Positions 1-6,863 are shown, counted from the stretch's first letter. The stretch is 12,331 bases of DNA from Bacillota bacterium (GCA_023453025.1 JAEXUD010000016.1:1-12331), one strand, 5' to 3'. The notes: generated from the letters alone by a model not told the origin. Translations and numbers: made by a program.

Positions 1-11
1 CATACCACCTC
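1..11 (-). other. Ribosome site and start codon of a gene leaving the left edge
   Basis: Read on the minus strand, positions 11 to 5 give GAGGTGG and positions 3 to 1 give ATG. A plausible promoter lies just upstream (29-57). This looks like the start of another minus-strand gene whose body is outside the window. Spacing from GAGG to ATG is 4 nt, slightly short. No coding sequence is visible, so the product is unknown. Confidence 0.45.
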
Positions 12-13
12 GC

Positions 14-42
14 ATTTTTGATAAATCTATTATATCAAAAAT
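14..42. repeat. 10-bp perfect inverted repeat over a promoter
   Basis: ATTTTTGATA (14-23) is repeated in inverted form as TATCAAAAAT (33-42) with a 9-nt centre. It overlaps the -10 box of the edge promoter and the early transcript. It could be an operator for a dimeric regulator or a leader hairpin. It is AT-rich, so chance occurrence is not excluded. Confidence 0.5.
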
Positions 43-57
43 AACGTGAAATCTAAA
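29..57 (-). promoter_or_regulatory. Sigma-A-type promoter for the left-edge gene
   Basis: On the minus strand, TTTAGA (57-52) and TATAAT (34-29) are separated by 17 nt. The -10 is a perfect consensus and the -35 matches TTGACA at 4 of 6 positions. It points toward the ATG at 3-1, leaving a leader of about 20 nt. Confidence 0.55.
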
Positions 58-130
58 TAGCGTATTAAGTTTTCAAAGTACAAATTTATATCAAAGTCGA
101 TGACCTTTTGACACCCTAATCCTATTAAAT

Positions 131-168
131 AAAAAAGGATATGAAAGATTAATTTTCATATCTTTTTC
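131..168 (-). terminator. Rho-independent terminator of the RES operon
   Basis: GATATGAAA (138-146) and TTTCATATC (154-162) form a 9-bp stem with a 7-nt loop. On the minus strand the stem is followed by a run of six T, at 28 nt beyond the stop of the RES gene. The plus strand also has five T after the stem, so it may work in both directions. Confidence 0.75.
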
Positions 169-195
169 AACTCTCTTTTTATTAGACCACTAGTA

Positions 196-1263
196 CTATT
201 GTAATTCCCTATAATGATACCTTAATGAATCTATATCATAATCTGAGACTTCAACACAATCTAACAAATCTTTATCAAAAATTGCGAAATTCATTCCATT
301 ACTACACATAGTACTCTTATATTTAATCCCTGCATAGCCTATGCTTTTAATATAATCGCATATGTACTGAGTAGGCAAGTAGTCTAAGTTACTGTCATGT
401 TTACGTAGTGGACGTGATATCTCATCTCCAATTTTTCTTAAGTGTTCCAAGTTAGCTGCTAGCAAATCTATATCTGACATTAAAAAAGGACTTATTTTAT
501 CTATTGAAGTTAAATCAACAATTGTAATCTTTTCTTTTAAAATAAATTTTCCTACCGTTGCGTAATCATAAACCCCAGCTCTTGTCTCGTGCAACGTAGT
601 ATCCAAAGAATCAGCTAAGTATAAGCAACTAATTCCTTCTGGATTAGCCCTACCAGCACTTGCTTTCTTTGCTGGTGGAGGACCCATCTTATCTATCGAA
701 AATCCGACTCCTTCTGTCCATATTCTAGCACGAAAAAACTTAGTACCTGCTTCATATTCCTTACAAGAAACTTCTAATACTTTTCTGAAAACTTCCTTGT
801 TAATTATAGTAGTATGAAATCTATTTTTAGTCTTTATTTCATCCACAAAATCTTTCCATTGAAATTTACCAAGTATAGAATATTGGTTCAAATATTCTTC
901 TTGCAGACTACCTTTTATCCAGACAGGTTCATCAAATAGCATAGGTTCTTCACTATACTTTTCAGGAAGAAGTGCTTTTAAAAATACATATACCTCATTA
1001 GCCTTCAAATTAAAGATATCCCAACTAAATGTTAAAATATTCTTAATTAAATCTGCTTGTTCCTGAGGAAAATATCCTTTAATATCACTAACTGGACAGT
1101 ATACATCCAAAAGTCTCTCAAAATTTTCTTTCAAATCATCATTGTTAACATCACAACTATAGACATTTGTATTTCCACAAAAATCACAGTTACCTTTTAC
1201 ATTATGCCCTTTAATAATATCTTTTATTTCTGGATCTTTAAAACACCTAATACAACAATTCAC
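196..1263 (-). CDS. RES-domain protein with HEPN/RES-type N-terminal region
   Basis: 355 aa. The C-terminal half (about 170-335) has the RES signature: FFRAR with R178, GRxNPxGISxLYLA (204-217), an acidic LHETR with E226, and GIKYKS with S318. These supply the Arg, Glu and Ser that name the family. RES proteins have an ADP-ribosyltransferase-like fold; characterised members are toxins that break down NAD+. The N-terminal part begins with a small Cys cluster (C3/C4/C7 and C26-x2-C29) that may bind zinc. The WxxF...IKxxxRFH segment (136-150) resembles the HEPN/RES N-terminal domain of longer RES proteins. The start is GTG at 1263, immediately after the TAA of the upstream gene, with AAGGTGA about 6 nt upstream, so translation is coupled. 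Last gene of the operon, followed by a terminator. NAD+ cleavage is inferred; no antitoxin of the usual Xre-MbcA/ParS type is visible next to it. Confidence 0.82.
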   Translation of the reverse strand: MNCCIRCFKDPEIKDIIKGHNVKGNCDFCGNTNVYSCDVNNDDLKENFERLLDVYCPVSDIKGYFPQEQADLIKNILTFSWDIFNLKANEVYVFLKALLPEKYSEEPMLFDEPVWIKGSLQEEYLNQYSILGKFQWKDFVDEIKTKNRFHTTIINKEVFRKVLEVSCKEYEAGTKFFRARIWTEGVGFSIDKMGPPPAKKASAGRANPEGISCLYLADSLDTTLHETRAGVYDYATVGKFILKEKITIVDLTSIDKISPFLMSDIDLLAANLEHLRKIGDEISRPLRKHDSNLDYLPTQYICDYIKSIGYAGIKYKSTMCSNGMNFAIFDKDLLDCVEVSDYDIDSLRYHYRELQ

Positions 1264-2205
1264 TTAGTTCACCTTATTAAGATACTGTCCAATAAGTTCT
1301 AAGTGATGCATTAAAGATATTTTTTTCACGCTACCTAACCCCGGATATGTTTGGTTATTATAATGGTCAATAAATACTTGAAGGCTTTCAGTTGGCGTAA
1401 TATCATTTTTCTTAACCCATTTATCCAATTTTTTTACTGCCTCATAGAACTTCCTAGCAGGGTTTTGTATATCATTATTTGAATCCGAAACGAAATGATG
1501 AACCCTTAGATTCATATCTTCATCAAAGTACACAATATGAATTGCTACCGCATATGGGGCAAATCCTGATTCTAAATAGTCTGCTCCTATTACTGAATAG
1601 TCTGAAAAACCCTCGAACCCATCGTCTTTGTAAAACAAATGATCATCCGAGAAAAATTCATCTGGATTATCAGCATAGTCAGAATTACGATCACGCTTAT
1701 TAAATCTATCTTCAAGTAAAGAACGATTTCTACGTACTTTTCTTCTAAACGCGCTTTCGTCTGGAATAAATGACATTTTAGGAGCATCTTTTTCAAATAA
1801 ATCTAGATAAATTGAAAGATAATCCCTATTTGTGTTTATAACATACCAATCTGTTTTTTTTTGCCCACTTTTTTTCTCCCAAGATGATAAATTAGAAGCA
1901 GAGTTCTTTTTTATTATGTGAGATTTTATTATCTGCATTTCAGATAATAGCTTTATAAATTTTTGTTTATTTATGTCTTTTTCATCATCCTTCATCTCAC
2001 TGTTAAATGATCCTACTGCAGGGTTACATATTACACAAAGGTTTCTATTTCTTTCCACAAATTCTTCCATGGTCTTGGACAAAGTTGATGATAATTTCAC
2101 TGGCTCAAGCATTGGTGTAATGTGTTCACTCAACCTTTCTGTTATCAATAACTCTTTTAATGCCAGTAATTCATATTGTCTACCTCTTATATATGGGAAA
2201 TACAT
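1264..2205 (-). CDS. sce7725-family protein
   Basis: 313 aa, no signal peptide or membrane segment, so probably cytoplasmic. The N-terminus (MYFPYIRGRQYELLALKEL) and the FSDYSVIGADY segment (about 200-210) match my memory of the sce7725 family, named after a Sorangium cellulosum gene and found beside sce7726 genes. The opening also recalls the phage T4 Beta-protein family (YVPILKxKxGExxAL); that relation is tentative. A charged, Asn/Asp/Arg-rich stretch lies at about 155-190. A strong TAAGGAGG sits 7 nt before the ATG, inside the end of the upstream gene, which overlaps by 19 bp. The stop touches the GTG of the RES gene. These couplings indicate the three proteins are made together. No biochemical role is known to me, and no catalytic motif is obvious. 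Confidence 0.75.
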   Translation of the reverse strand: MYFPYIRGRQYELLALKELLITERLSEHITPMLEPVKLSSTLSKTMEEFVERNRNLCVICNPAVGSFNSEMKDDEKDINKQKFIKLLSEMQIIKSHIIKKNSASNLSSWEKKSGQKKTDWYVINTNRDYLSIYLDLFEKDAPKMSFIPDESAFRRKVRRNRSLLEDRFNKRDRNSDYADNPDEFFSDDHLFYKDDGFEGFSDYSVIGADYLESGFAPYAVAIHIVYFDEDMNLRVHHFVSDSNNDIQNPARKFYEAVKKLDKWVKKNDITPTESLQVFIDHYNNQTYPGLGSVKKISLMHHLELIGQYLNKVN

Positions 2206-3062
2206 GCGTTAGCCTCCTTATATGTGGTGTTTAAAAACTTTTTTAACTTTTCATATTGTGTATGTGTGGAATCAGAAAAATACATTATTGACTTTAGTTC
2301 ATAAGGAACATCGAGAAATTCATCGCTTGATATATTACCACTTCTTTTTTTTAGTTCCATTAAGAAGAGCTTGTATACATCTTCTATAGGAATAGTTTTA
2401 AACACATTATAACATTCTTCATAATAAAATACTGGTGTTGCTTTTGGAAGTTCACCAAAATATTTCTGCAAAATATGTTCAAATTCATATTTTCGTAGAA
2501 TTTTGAACAAAGAACTATGATTTAGATGTTCGTTATTCGGTTCAGCTTCTTTTTTAAATTGTAATGTGTTAGCTTTTGAAAGGATACAGATACCTACCTT
2601 TGTATTTTTCAATATTTCAGATATTTTTTCAAAATTCTCTTCACAAGTCACTACACACACATGGTTAAATGCTTTATAATAATCACTTAACTGTGTTGCC
2701 AATCTATCAAAAGTATCAAGTTCCGTTTTTATTTCGTAAACAACAGCTTTTCCATTAATTAAAATAAAATCAGCTTTTGATCGCTCTATTGGTACTTGTG
2801 ATAATGCTGTAGTTGTTTTTATGCTATGTCTACCTAGTAATAATTTATTAAGAAGTGTGTTTTGGTAGAAATATTCGTTACGATAATGTTTCGACATATA
2901 TTTATATATGTCACTTAGAATTTCTTTGTTGCTACGATTATCATATTCCTTTAGGTATTGCTGTATAGTTGATACATATACATTATTACATGTGTTCTTA
3001 ACCAAATCATTTATAACTTGCTTAGTGAATAACCTATTTAAAATGAAATTATTGCCGCTCAT
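2187..3062 (-). CDS. sce7726-family protein, PD-(D/E)XK nuclease-like
   Basis: 291 aa from the ATG at 3062. That start has AGGAGG 6 nt upstream; a GTG 6 nt further upstream lies directly on the ribosome site and is less likely. The core, residues 90-125, reads SKADFILINGKAVVYEIKTELDTFDRL: D98 and E110-x-K112 fit a PD-(D/E)XK nuclease-like active site, with E63 or E65 as a possible first acidic residue. It is followed by the QL-x4-Y helix and VVTCEE strand usual for sce7726 proteins. The C-terminal 100 residues carry no motif I recognise. It is the first gene of the three-gene operon and overlaps the next gene by 19 bp. A 19-bp palindrome lies 21 nt upstream. Nuclease activity is inferred from the motif; the substrate is unknown. 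Family assignment is fairly secure from the motif and the neighbouring sce7725 gene. Confidence 0.78.
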   Translation of the reverse strand: MSGNNFILNRLFTKQVINDLVKNTCNNVYVSTIQQYLKEYDNRSNKEILSDIYKYMSKHYRNEYFYQNTLLNKLLLGRHSIKTTTALSQVPIERSKADFILINGKAVVYEIKTELDTFDRLATQLSDYYKAFNHVCVVTCEENFEKISEILKNTKVGICILSKANTLQFKKEAEPNNEHLNHSSLFKILRKYEFEHILQKYFGELPKATPVFYYEECYNVFKTIPIEDVYKLFLMELKKRSGNISSDEFLDVPYELKSIMYFSDSTHTQYEKLKKFLNTTYKEANACISHI

Positions 3063-3083
3063 AGGCACCCTCCTTTCTTAGAA

Positions 3084-3102
3084 TATAGTTATCATAACTA
3101 TA
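3084..3102. promoter_or_regulatory. 19-bp perfect palindrome, probable operator of the sce7726 operon
   Basis: TATAGTTAT (3084-3092) and ATAACTATA (3094-3102) flank a single central base. It sits between the decayed XRE regulator and the ribosome site of the sce7726 gene, where a repressor or controller protein would act. A second short palindrome, ATCATATGAT, lies at 3117-3126. No strong -35/-10 pair accompanies it: TATGAT occurs at 3118-3123 with only a weak -35 (TTTATT) 17 nt before it. Confidence 0.55.
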
Positions 3103-3153
3103 CGACTTTATTTTCCATCATATGATACACTACTCTATGAATAAAATATGTAT

Positions 3154-3329
3154 TTATATTTCCAAAGCACCTACTATTTTTGAACATTTTCTAACGCACT
3201 GCTTCTTTTTTACGCTCAATAGCACTAATACAGACTCTATGCAATTCAGCTTTTTCTGCAAAAGATTCTTGAAATAACTCCATTTTAGATCTATATTTAC
3301 ATTAATCCAAAAACTTTTATAATATCCAT
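3154..3329 (-). pseudogene. Decayed XRE/Cro-CI helix-turn-helix regulator
   Basis: Three reading frames together spell an ordinary XRE regulator of about 58 residues. Frame one opens at ATG 3329 with MDIIKVFG. Another frame carries QESFAEKAELHRVCISAIERKKEAVR from about 3279 to a TAG near 3202. Then LENVQKI and IVGALEI continue with further slips, the second caused by a five-A run that is one base short, ending at TAA 3154-3156. The pattern matches the helix-turn-helix consensus (SQExLAxxAgLHRTYISxIERGxRxxSLENIxKIAxALxI). Such small proteins often control restriction-modification or toxin operons. At least three frame breaks make it non-functional as read. It has a good promoter (3352-3380) and lies directly upstream of the sce7726 operon in the same orientation, so it was probably that operon's regulator. 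Confidence 0.75.
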
Positions 3330-3351
3330 AATTACAAATCATCTCAATATA

Positions 3352-3380
3352 ATTCTAAACAACTAAACAGAATAAGTCAA
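3352..3380 (-). promoter_or_regulatory. Promoter of the XRE remnant and perhaps the sce7726 operon
   Basis: On the minus strand, TTGACT (3380-3375) and TAGAAT (3357-3352) are 17 nt apart, five of six matches at each box. It lies 22 nt ahead of the ATG of the decayed regulator. No terminator is seen between it and the sce7726 gene, so it may now drive the whole operon through a long untranslated leader. Confidence 0.6.
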
Positions 3381-3888
3381 CATGCAATGAGTCACGCAAG
3401 AAGTATTTTCCAAAGAAATATTTTACCTACTCAGATCAAATCTTCTTACTAAAAGAGTTTTTTCTAAAATATATTTTCAAATAACAATGTAACCTCAATT
3501 TTAAGCATGTCAATTATTTCTACAGAATACTTCAAAACACTTTTAACATCTACCTTTTATAGTATTGGAATTTTCTAGGCTGTTTGTTTTAATTCCTATG
3601 TTGCATCGGATACGTCATACATTAGAAATCTTACTATAACATCAACAATAGAAAACTACATTTCATTTTCTTCATATTGTTCAGCACAATTTTTCTTGTT
3701 TCTAAATAATTTAATTATCTTTTTATCGTCCAAATAGCTTACCTCCAGAAATATTTTTAATTTATAAAATTGGATTTTATCAATATCGAATGTATGTTCT
3801 GCTATATGGTACTATATTTTATAAACTTCTGCAATAAAAATAAAAAAGTAAAGGTAGGAAGTGCGAATTCTTATCTTGATATATTTCC
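3381..3888. other. Gene-free, decayed interval
   Basis: About 500 bp with no intact gene on either strand, very AT-rich. The only structure I see is a possible relic reading frame on the minus strand (3464-3733). No RNA gene, insertion-sequence end or clear terminator was found here. Confidence 0.5.
3464..3733 (-). pseudogene. Possible relic of a small coding gene with internal stops
   Basis: A ribosome site (GGAGG at 3746-3742) precedes a TTG at 3733 by 8 nt. The frame reads LDDKKIIKLFRNKKN..., is interrupted at codons 26, 46, 53 and 59 and ends at codon 90. All of these stops are TAG or TAA, each of which could come from CAG or CAA by one C-to-T change; none is TGA. Segments such as KVDVKSVLKYSVEIIDMLKIEVTLLFENIF look protein-like. 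The number of stops is not far below chance for this base composition, and I recognise no family. Confidence 0.25.
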
Positions 3889-4530
3889 TTATTGTTCTTT
3901 TGATTTTTTTAACTTGTAAGCAATAAAAATTGGACGTTGACCTGATATAGACATGAAAAACCTATTATTATTTATCTTATATTTTTCTGCCAAATACCAC
4001 TCTTGCAATAACCTAACAATTTCTCTCCATTGCAGTTCAGACGCTTTATAAAATATATCATTTATCATTTCATTAGTTAGTATATTAATCCCAGGAGTAT
4101 TTTCTATAAAATCAATTCCATTTTTGTCAATGAAACAATGTGAATATCCATCCATAATATTATGGTTTGGATAGAACCATTGACATTGTGCACCAAAACC
4201 AATTTCTTCTATACTGGTACCGATTGGTGCTCCAATAATAGATTCAACACCCTTGGTTTTGAAATAGTCAGATCTGTCAAATAACGTTTCTCTAAATGTA
4301 ATCTCTACCACATTGTCACCTATATGATATGTCTTTGGTCTTCTAGCAAAACAAATGATTAAATGCAAATCATTGATTTCGTTATGCAAAGATAGCAAAG
4401 TATCATCACGTTTACTTTGATAAACAAATGGATAAAAAAATGAACACTTATCTTTTACTTTATTATATAAATCGTGCAATACTACATATTCTGCTGACTT
4501 CTCATTAGAAAATCCTGTTGGCATATACAT
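3889..4530 (-). CDS. Unrecognised protein next to the HEPN gene
   Basis: 213 aa, no signal peptide or membrane segment, mixed alpha/beta composition with many aromatic residues. I do not recognise the family. Notable stretches are HLIICFARRPK (about 76-86), IIGAPIGTSIEEIGFGAQCQWFY (about 118-140) and a lysine-rich C-terminus (YKLKKSKEQ). It lacks the GSxxxGxxxxxSDxD motif of MNT nucleotidyltransferases, so it is not the usual partner of a HEPN toxin. AAGGAG lies only 3 nt before the ATG at 4530 but 9 nt before a second ATG two codons inside (4524), which may be the real start. It follows the HEPN gene by about 63 bp with no terminator or clear promoter between, so the two are probably co-transcribed. 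Intact length and good ribosome site support a real gene. Confidence 0.7.
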   Translation of the reverse strand: MYMPTGFSNEKSAEYVVLHDLYNKVKDKCSFFYPFVYQSKRDDTLLSLHNEINDLHLIICFARRPKTYHIGDNVVEITFRETLFDRSDYFKTKGVESIIGAPIGTSIEEIGFGAQCQWFYPNHNIMDGYSHCFIDKNGIDFIENTPGINILTNEMINDIFYKASELQWREIVRLLQEWYLAEKYKINNNRFFMSISGQRPIFIAYKLKKSKEQ

Positions 4531-4593
4531 ACTCTCCTTCTAACTAAACAAAATCAAATAAATCCATCCTTCTCTACATAATATAAATAATTC

Positions 4594-5208
4594 TCAAAAT
4601 GGCATATATACTTCATCGGGCCAAGGAACTCTTTCTATTACTAATTTTAATAACGCCAGATAAATTCTTAAATCATCAAAATATTCTTCAAAATCTCCTA
4701 TATCTCTATTCCTAAATGAATGTATCGCATTTCTTCTCATCTGGATATGCGTAATCCATTTATCCCAGTCACAATTATTCTTCCAAATCTTACCTCTAAA
4801 GAATACGCGTAAATCTTCAAGCATAAGTACATCTGGTTCAATTGTTTGACCTCTTTTTATTATTCTGTCCACATCATTCTGATATGTTTGATAATATATA
4901 GCTAAAAGCAACTTCATTGTACCCTCGACAAGGCTTCCAAGATTAGCCCACGCTAAAATTAATGCACCATGGTCGTCTTGTACATATGTTTTTTCTACCC
5001 AATTCATTAAATAATTAGACAGCGATTCTTGCCAATCTAATCTTGACTTACTTAATAAACCCGCTACATCAACTGGTGCCCACCCTTGAGCATTCGACCA
5101 AAACTCATTAAAATGTTTATTTATCGAAATAATACTATTAACTATTTCCATATTTGTAATATCACTACTCAAATCATGTCTATAATAATTTATATCTTTT
5201 ACAAACAT
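4594..5208 (-). CDS. HEPN-type protein with R-x4-H motif
   Basis: 204 aa, predicted all-helical, no signal peptide. Residues 156-166, QMRRNAIHSFR, contain R158-x4-H163 in the RNxxxH setting typical of HEPN ribonuclease domains. The preceding helix (HGALILAWANLGSLVEGTMKLLLAIYYQTY, about 80-109) fits the first half of such a domain. Many HEPN proteins with this motif are RNases acting as toxins or defence effectors; activity here is inferred. The ATG at 5208 has AAAGGA 8 nt upstream; an in-frame ATG at 5232 gives 212 aa, but its AAGGAG is 14 nt away, so I prefer 5208. A promoter lies at 5472-5500. The 213-aa unknown protein follows and may be its partner, antidote or co-effector. Confidence 0.72.
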   Translation of the reverse strand: MFVKDINYYRHDLSSDITNMEIVNSIISINKHFNEFWSNAQGWAPVDVAGLLSKSRLDWQESLSNYLMNWVEKTYVQDDHGALILAWANLGSLVEGTMKLLLAIYYQTYQNDVDRIIKRGQTIEPDVLMLEDLRVFFRGKIWKNNCDWDKWITHIQMRRNAIHSFRNRDIGDFEEYFDDLRIYLALLKLVIERVPWPDEVYMPF

Positions 5209-5232
5209 ACTAAGGTTCCTTTCTAACTCCAT

Positions 5233-5471
5233 TTAACTTGAAACAGCTCCTTATCGTAATATTGTCTTCAAAAGGAACAATAAGGTTTACTTTGCCTATT
5301 ACTTATATATTGCTGATATTAATCTTTACTTACAAAGCCTTTAAAAATCATTTACCTAGCTCTGACATAATTTCATTAAACTGAGTTACCTTTTTTGTGT
5401 TCTACTAGCATTCAAGCAATTAATTTAATGTAACAACACATTAATTCTATATAATCGATATAAACATTCTC
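5233..5471 (-). other. Leader between promoter and HEPN gene
   Basis: About 240 nt between the promoter at 5472-5500 and the HEPN gene, with no intact gene. A short frame at about 5370-5411 on the minus strand (KKVTQFNEIMSELGK then stop) looks protein-like but has stops just before it and no start; it may be the tail of a lost gene. No riboswitch or terminator is recognised. Confidence 0.4.
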
Positions 5472-5500
5472 ATTATACTATATTTTACCAATGTTCACAA
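5472..5500 (-). promoter_or_regulatory. Promoter for the HEPN gene and its neighbour
   Basis: On the minus strand TTGTGA (5500-5495) and TATAAT (5477-5472) are separated by exactly 17 nt. The -10 is perfect, the -35 matches at 4 of 6. It lies just past the end of the recombinase remnant and reads toward the HEPN gene, leaving a leader of about 250 nt. Confidence 0.55.
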
Positions 5501-5522
5501 TAGCAACTTACAAGCTTTACTA

Positions 5523-6768
5523 TTATCTACCTTTCTTTAATAATATTTTTTTCCATAACACATCATTATGAAAAATCAGAATAAATGCATCAAAAATCTG
5601 AACTTTATCAACTTCATTTCTGATTATATTTTCATCATAAACTCCATCTTGGCAAACGGCCTCACTCAGAGCATTCTGAATCCATCCTTCATCCAAAATA
5701 GGCGAATTAGAGCGAGCCTGACGCCCTTTTTCAATCCTCGTCGCACATCTCCATACTATCTTCCCTCTTTCTGTTCTCCTCCGATAAGGCACACCACAAT
5801 CACCACACACAAGTAGATTTCCAAGCATATATTTGCTATTATATTTACTCCCACTGGTTTCTAATGTACCATCCTCATTACTCACAAACCTCGCACGCTT
5901 TGCCATTTTTTCCTGAACTTTATCAAACACTTCGGCAGAAACAATGGCTGGATGACTATCTTTTATATAATATCTGTTTCGCTGCCTTATATTTTTAATT
6001 TTCTTTCCGGTCATAAAATCTTCTGTAATAGTCTTTTGCAGCATTGTATCGCCTTTGTTCAGCATTTTATGGATTGTTTTTGTATCCCAAATTTCTTTTC
6101 CCATTGCAGTTTTAATGCCTTGAGACTCTAAGTATGACTTTATTTGTCCTAATGAAAAACCTTGCAAATATATTTCAAATATCTTTCTGACAACTTCTGC
6201 CTGCTCCGGAACAATGGTAAGATTATCATCTACACATGTATATCCCATGAAACTCTTATATTTTGTAAAGATATCTCCTCTTTCAAATTTGCGTTGTAAT
6301 CCCCACTGAATGTCCTCACTTTTATTTCTGCTTTCATTCTGTGCCAACATACCTCTTAATGTAATTACATATTCATTGTTTATATTGATTGAATCTAAGT
6401 TTTCATTTTCAAAATGCATATTAATCCCTCTCTCTTAAGTTTCTTATGATTTTCAAAACTTCTAAAGTGTCTCTTGATATTCTGCTGATTGACTTTGTAA
6501 TAATATAATCTATTTTTCCTTTTTCAGCTTTCTTGAGCATTTTATCTAAGTCGGTTCTTCCTTTCCGACGCAGTCCGCTTTCGACATCATAAAATACACC
6601 AGCAAATCTCCAATCTTTATTATTTTTTATCATTCTTGTGTAAGCCTTTATCTGGGTATCCAGACTATGTAACTGAGCTGGTCCAAATGTGCTGACACGA
6701 CAATAAGCAGCAGCTCTCATCTTTTTATTCTCTTTAGGCGCAGGAAGTATTCTCCAGATTTTTTTCAT
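5523..6768 (-). pseudogene. Broken serine recombinase (resolvase/integrase family)
   Basis: Two adjacent frames make one site-specific recombinase of about 415 aa. The first (start ATG 6768, AAGGA 6 nt upstream) holds the catalytic resolvase domain: AAYCRVST with nucleophile S26, then DYIITKSISRISRDT with R96 and R99. It stops at a TAA at about 6420-6422, after LRERD. The second resumes at once as MHFENENLDS and carries the recombinase domain and a zinc ribbon (CGDCG...WRC) to 5523. Family members read LRERGINMHFENEN here, so an indel near 6423-6432 (AGAGAGAGGG) broke the gene. Two further lesions are likely: relatives have about four extra residues in MLN(NEKY)KGDT, and the fourth zinc Cys appears replaced by Arg (CGC for TGC, in GRQARSNSP). 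It would have moved the island, so the island is probably fixed now. Family is certain; inactivity is very likely. Confidence 0.88.
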
Positions 6769-6820
6769 TTGTATTCCTTCTTTATCTATATAAAATATCA
6801 TTGTACATTAATATTTTATC

Positions 6821-6863
6821 AAAAAAAGAAAAAACGCGAAAGTATCATATCATTCTTTCGCGT
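6821..6863 (-). terminator. Rho-independent terminator of rlmD
   Basis: ACGCGAAAG (6834-6842) and CTTTCGCGT (6855-6863) form a 9-bp stem with a 12-nt loop. On the minus strand it is followed by a 13-nt stretch that is T except for one C. It lies 43 nt past the rlmD stop and insulates rlmD from the recombinase remnant. Confidence 0.88.

Noticed and set aside
1057..1302. Plus-strand open frame opposite the RES gene
   Set aside because: No ribosome site, no family pattern, low-complexity Ile/Phe-rich translation; it is an antisense shadow of the RES gene. The same holds for plus-strand frames at 1479-1703, 1973-2212 and 5568-5816.
3154..3342. 62-codon minus-strand open frame as an intact small gene
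   Set aside because: Its translation is not protein-like across the middle, while the helix-turn-helix signal lies in the neighbouring frames; it is a shadow of the decayed regulator.
3381..3888. tRNA or other structured RNA gene in the gene-poor interval
   Set aside because: No cloverleaf arms, no GGTTCGAATCC-like T arm and no GC-rich helices are visible.
3889..5208. HEPN/MNT toxin-antitoxin pair
   Set aside because: The partner protein lacks the nucleotidyltransferase GSxxxG and DxD motifs and is about twice the usual MNT length, so the named system does not fit.
6419..6432. Programmed frameshift in the recombinase
   Set aside because: There is no clear slippery heptamer of the usual X-XXY-YYZ type, and other lesions (missing residues, lost zinc Cys) point to decay.
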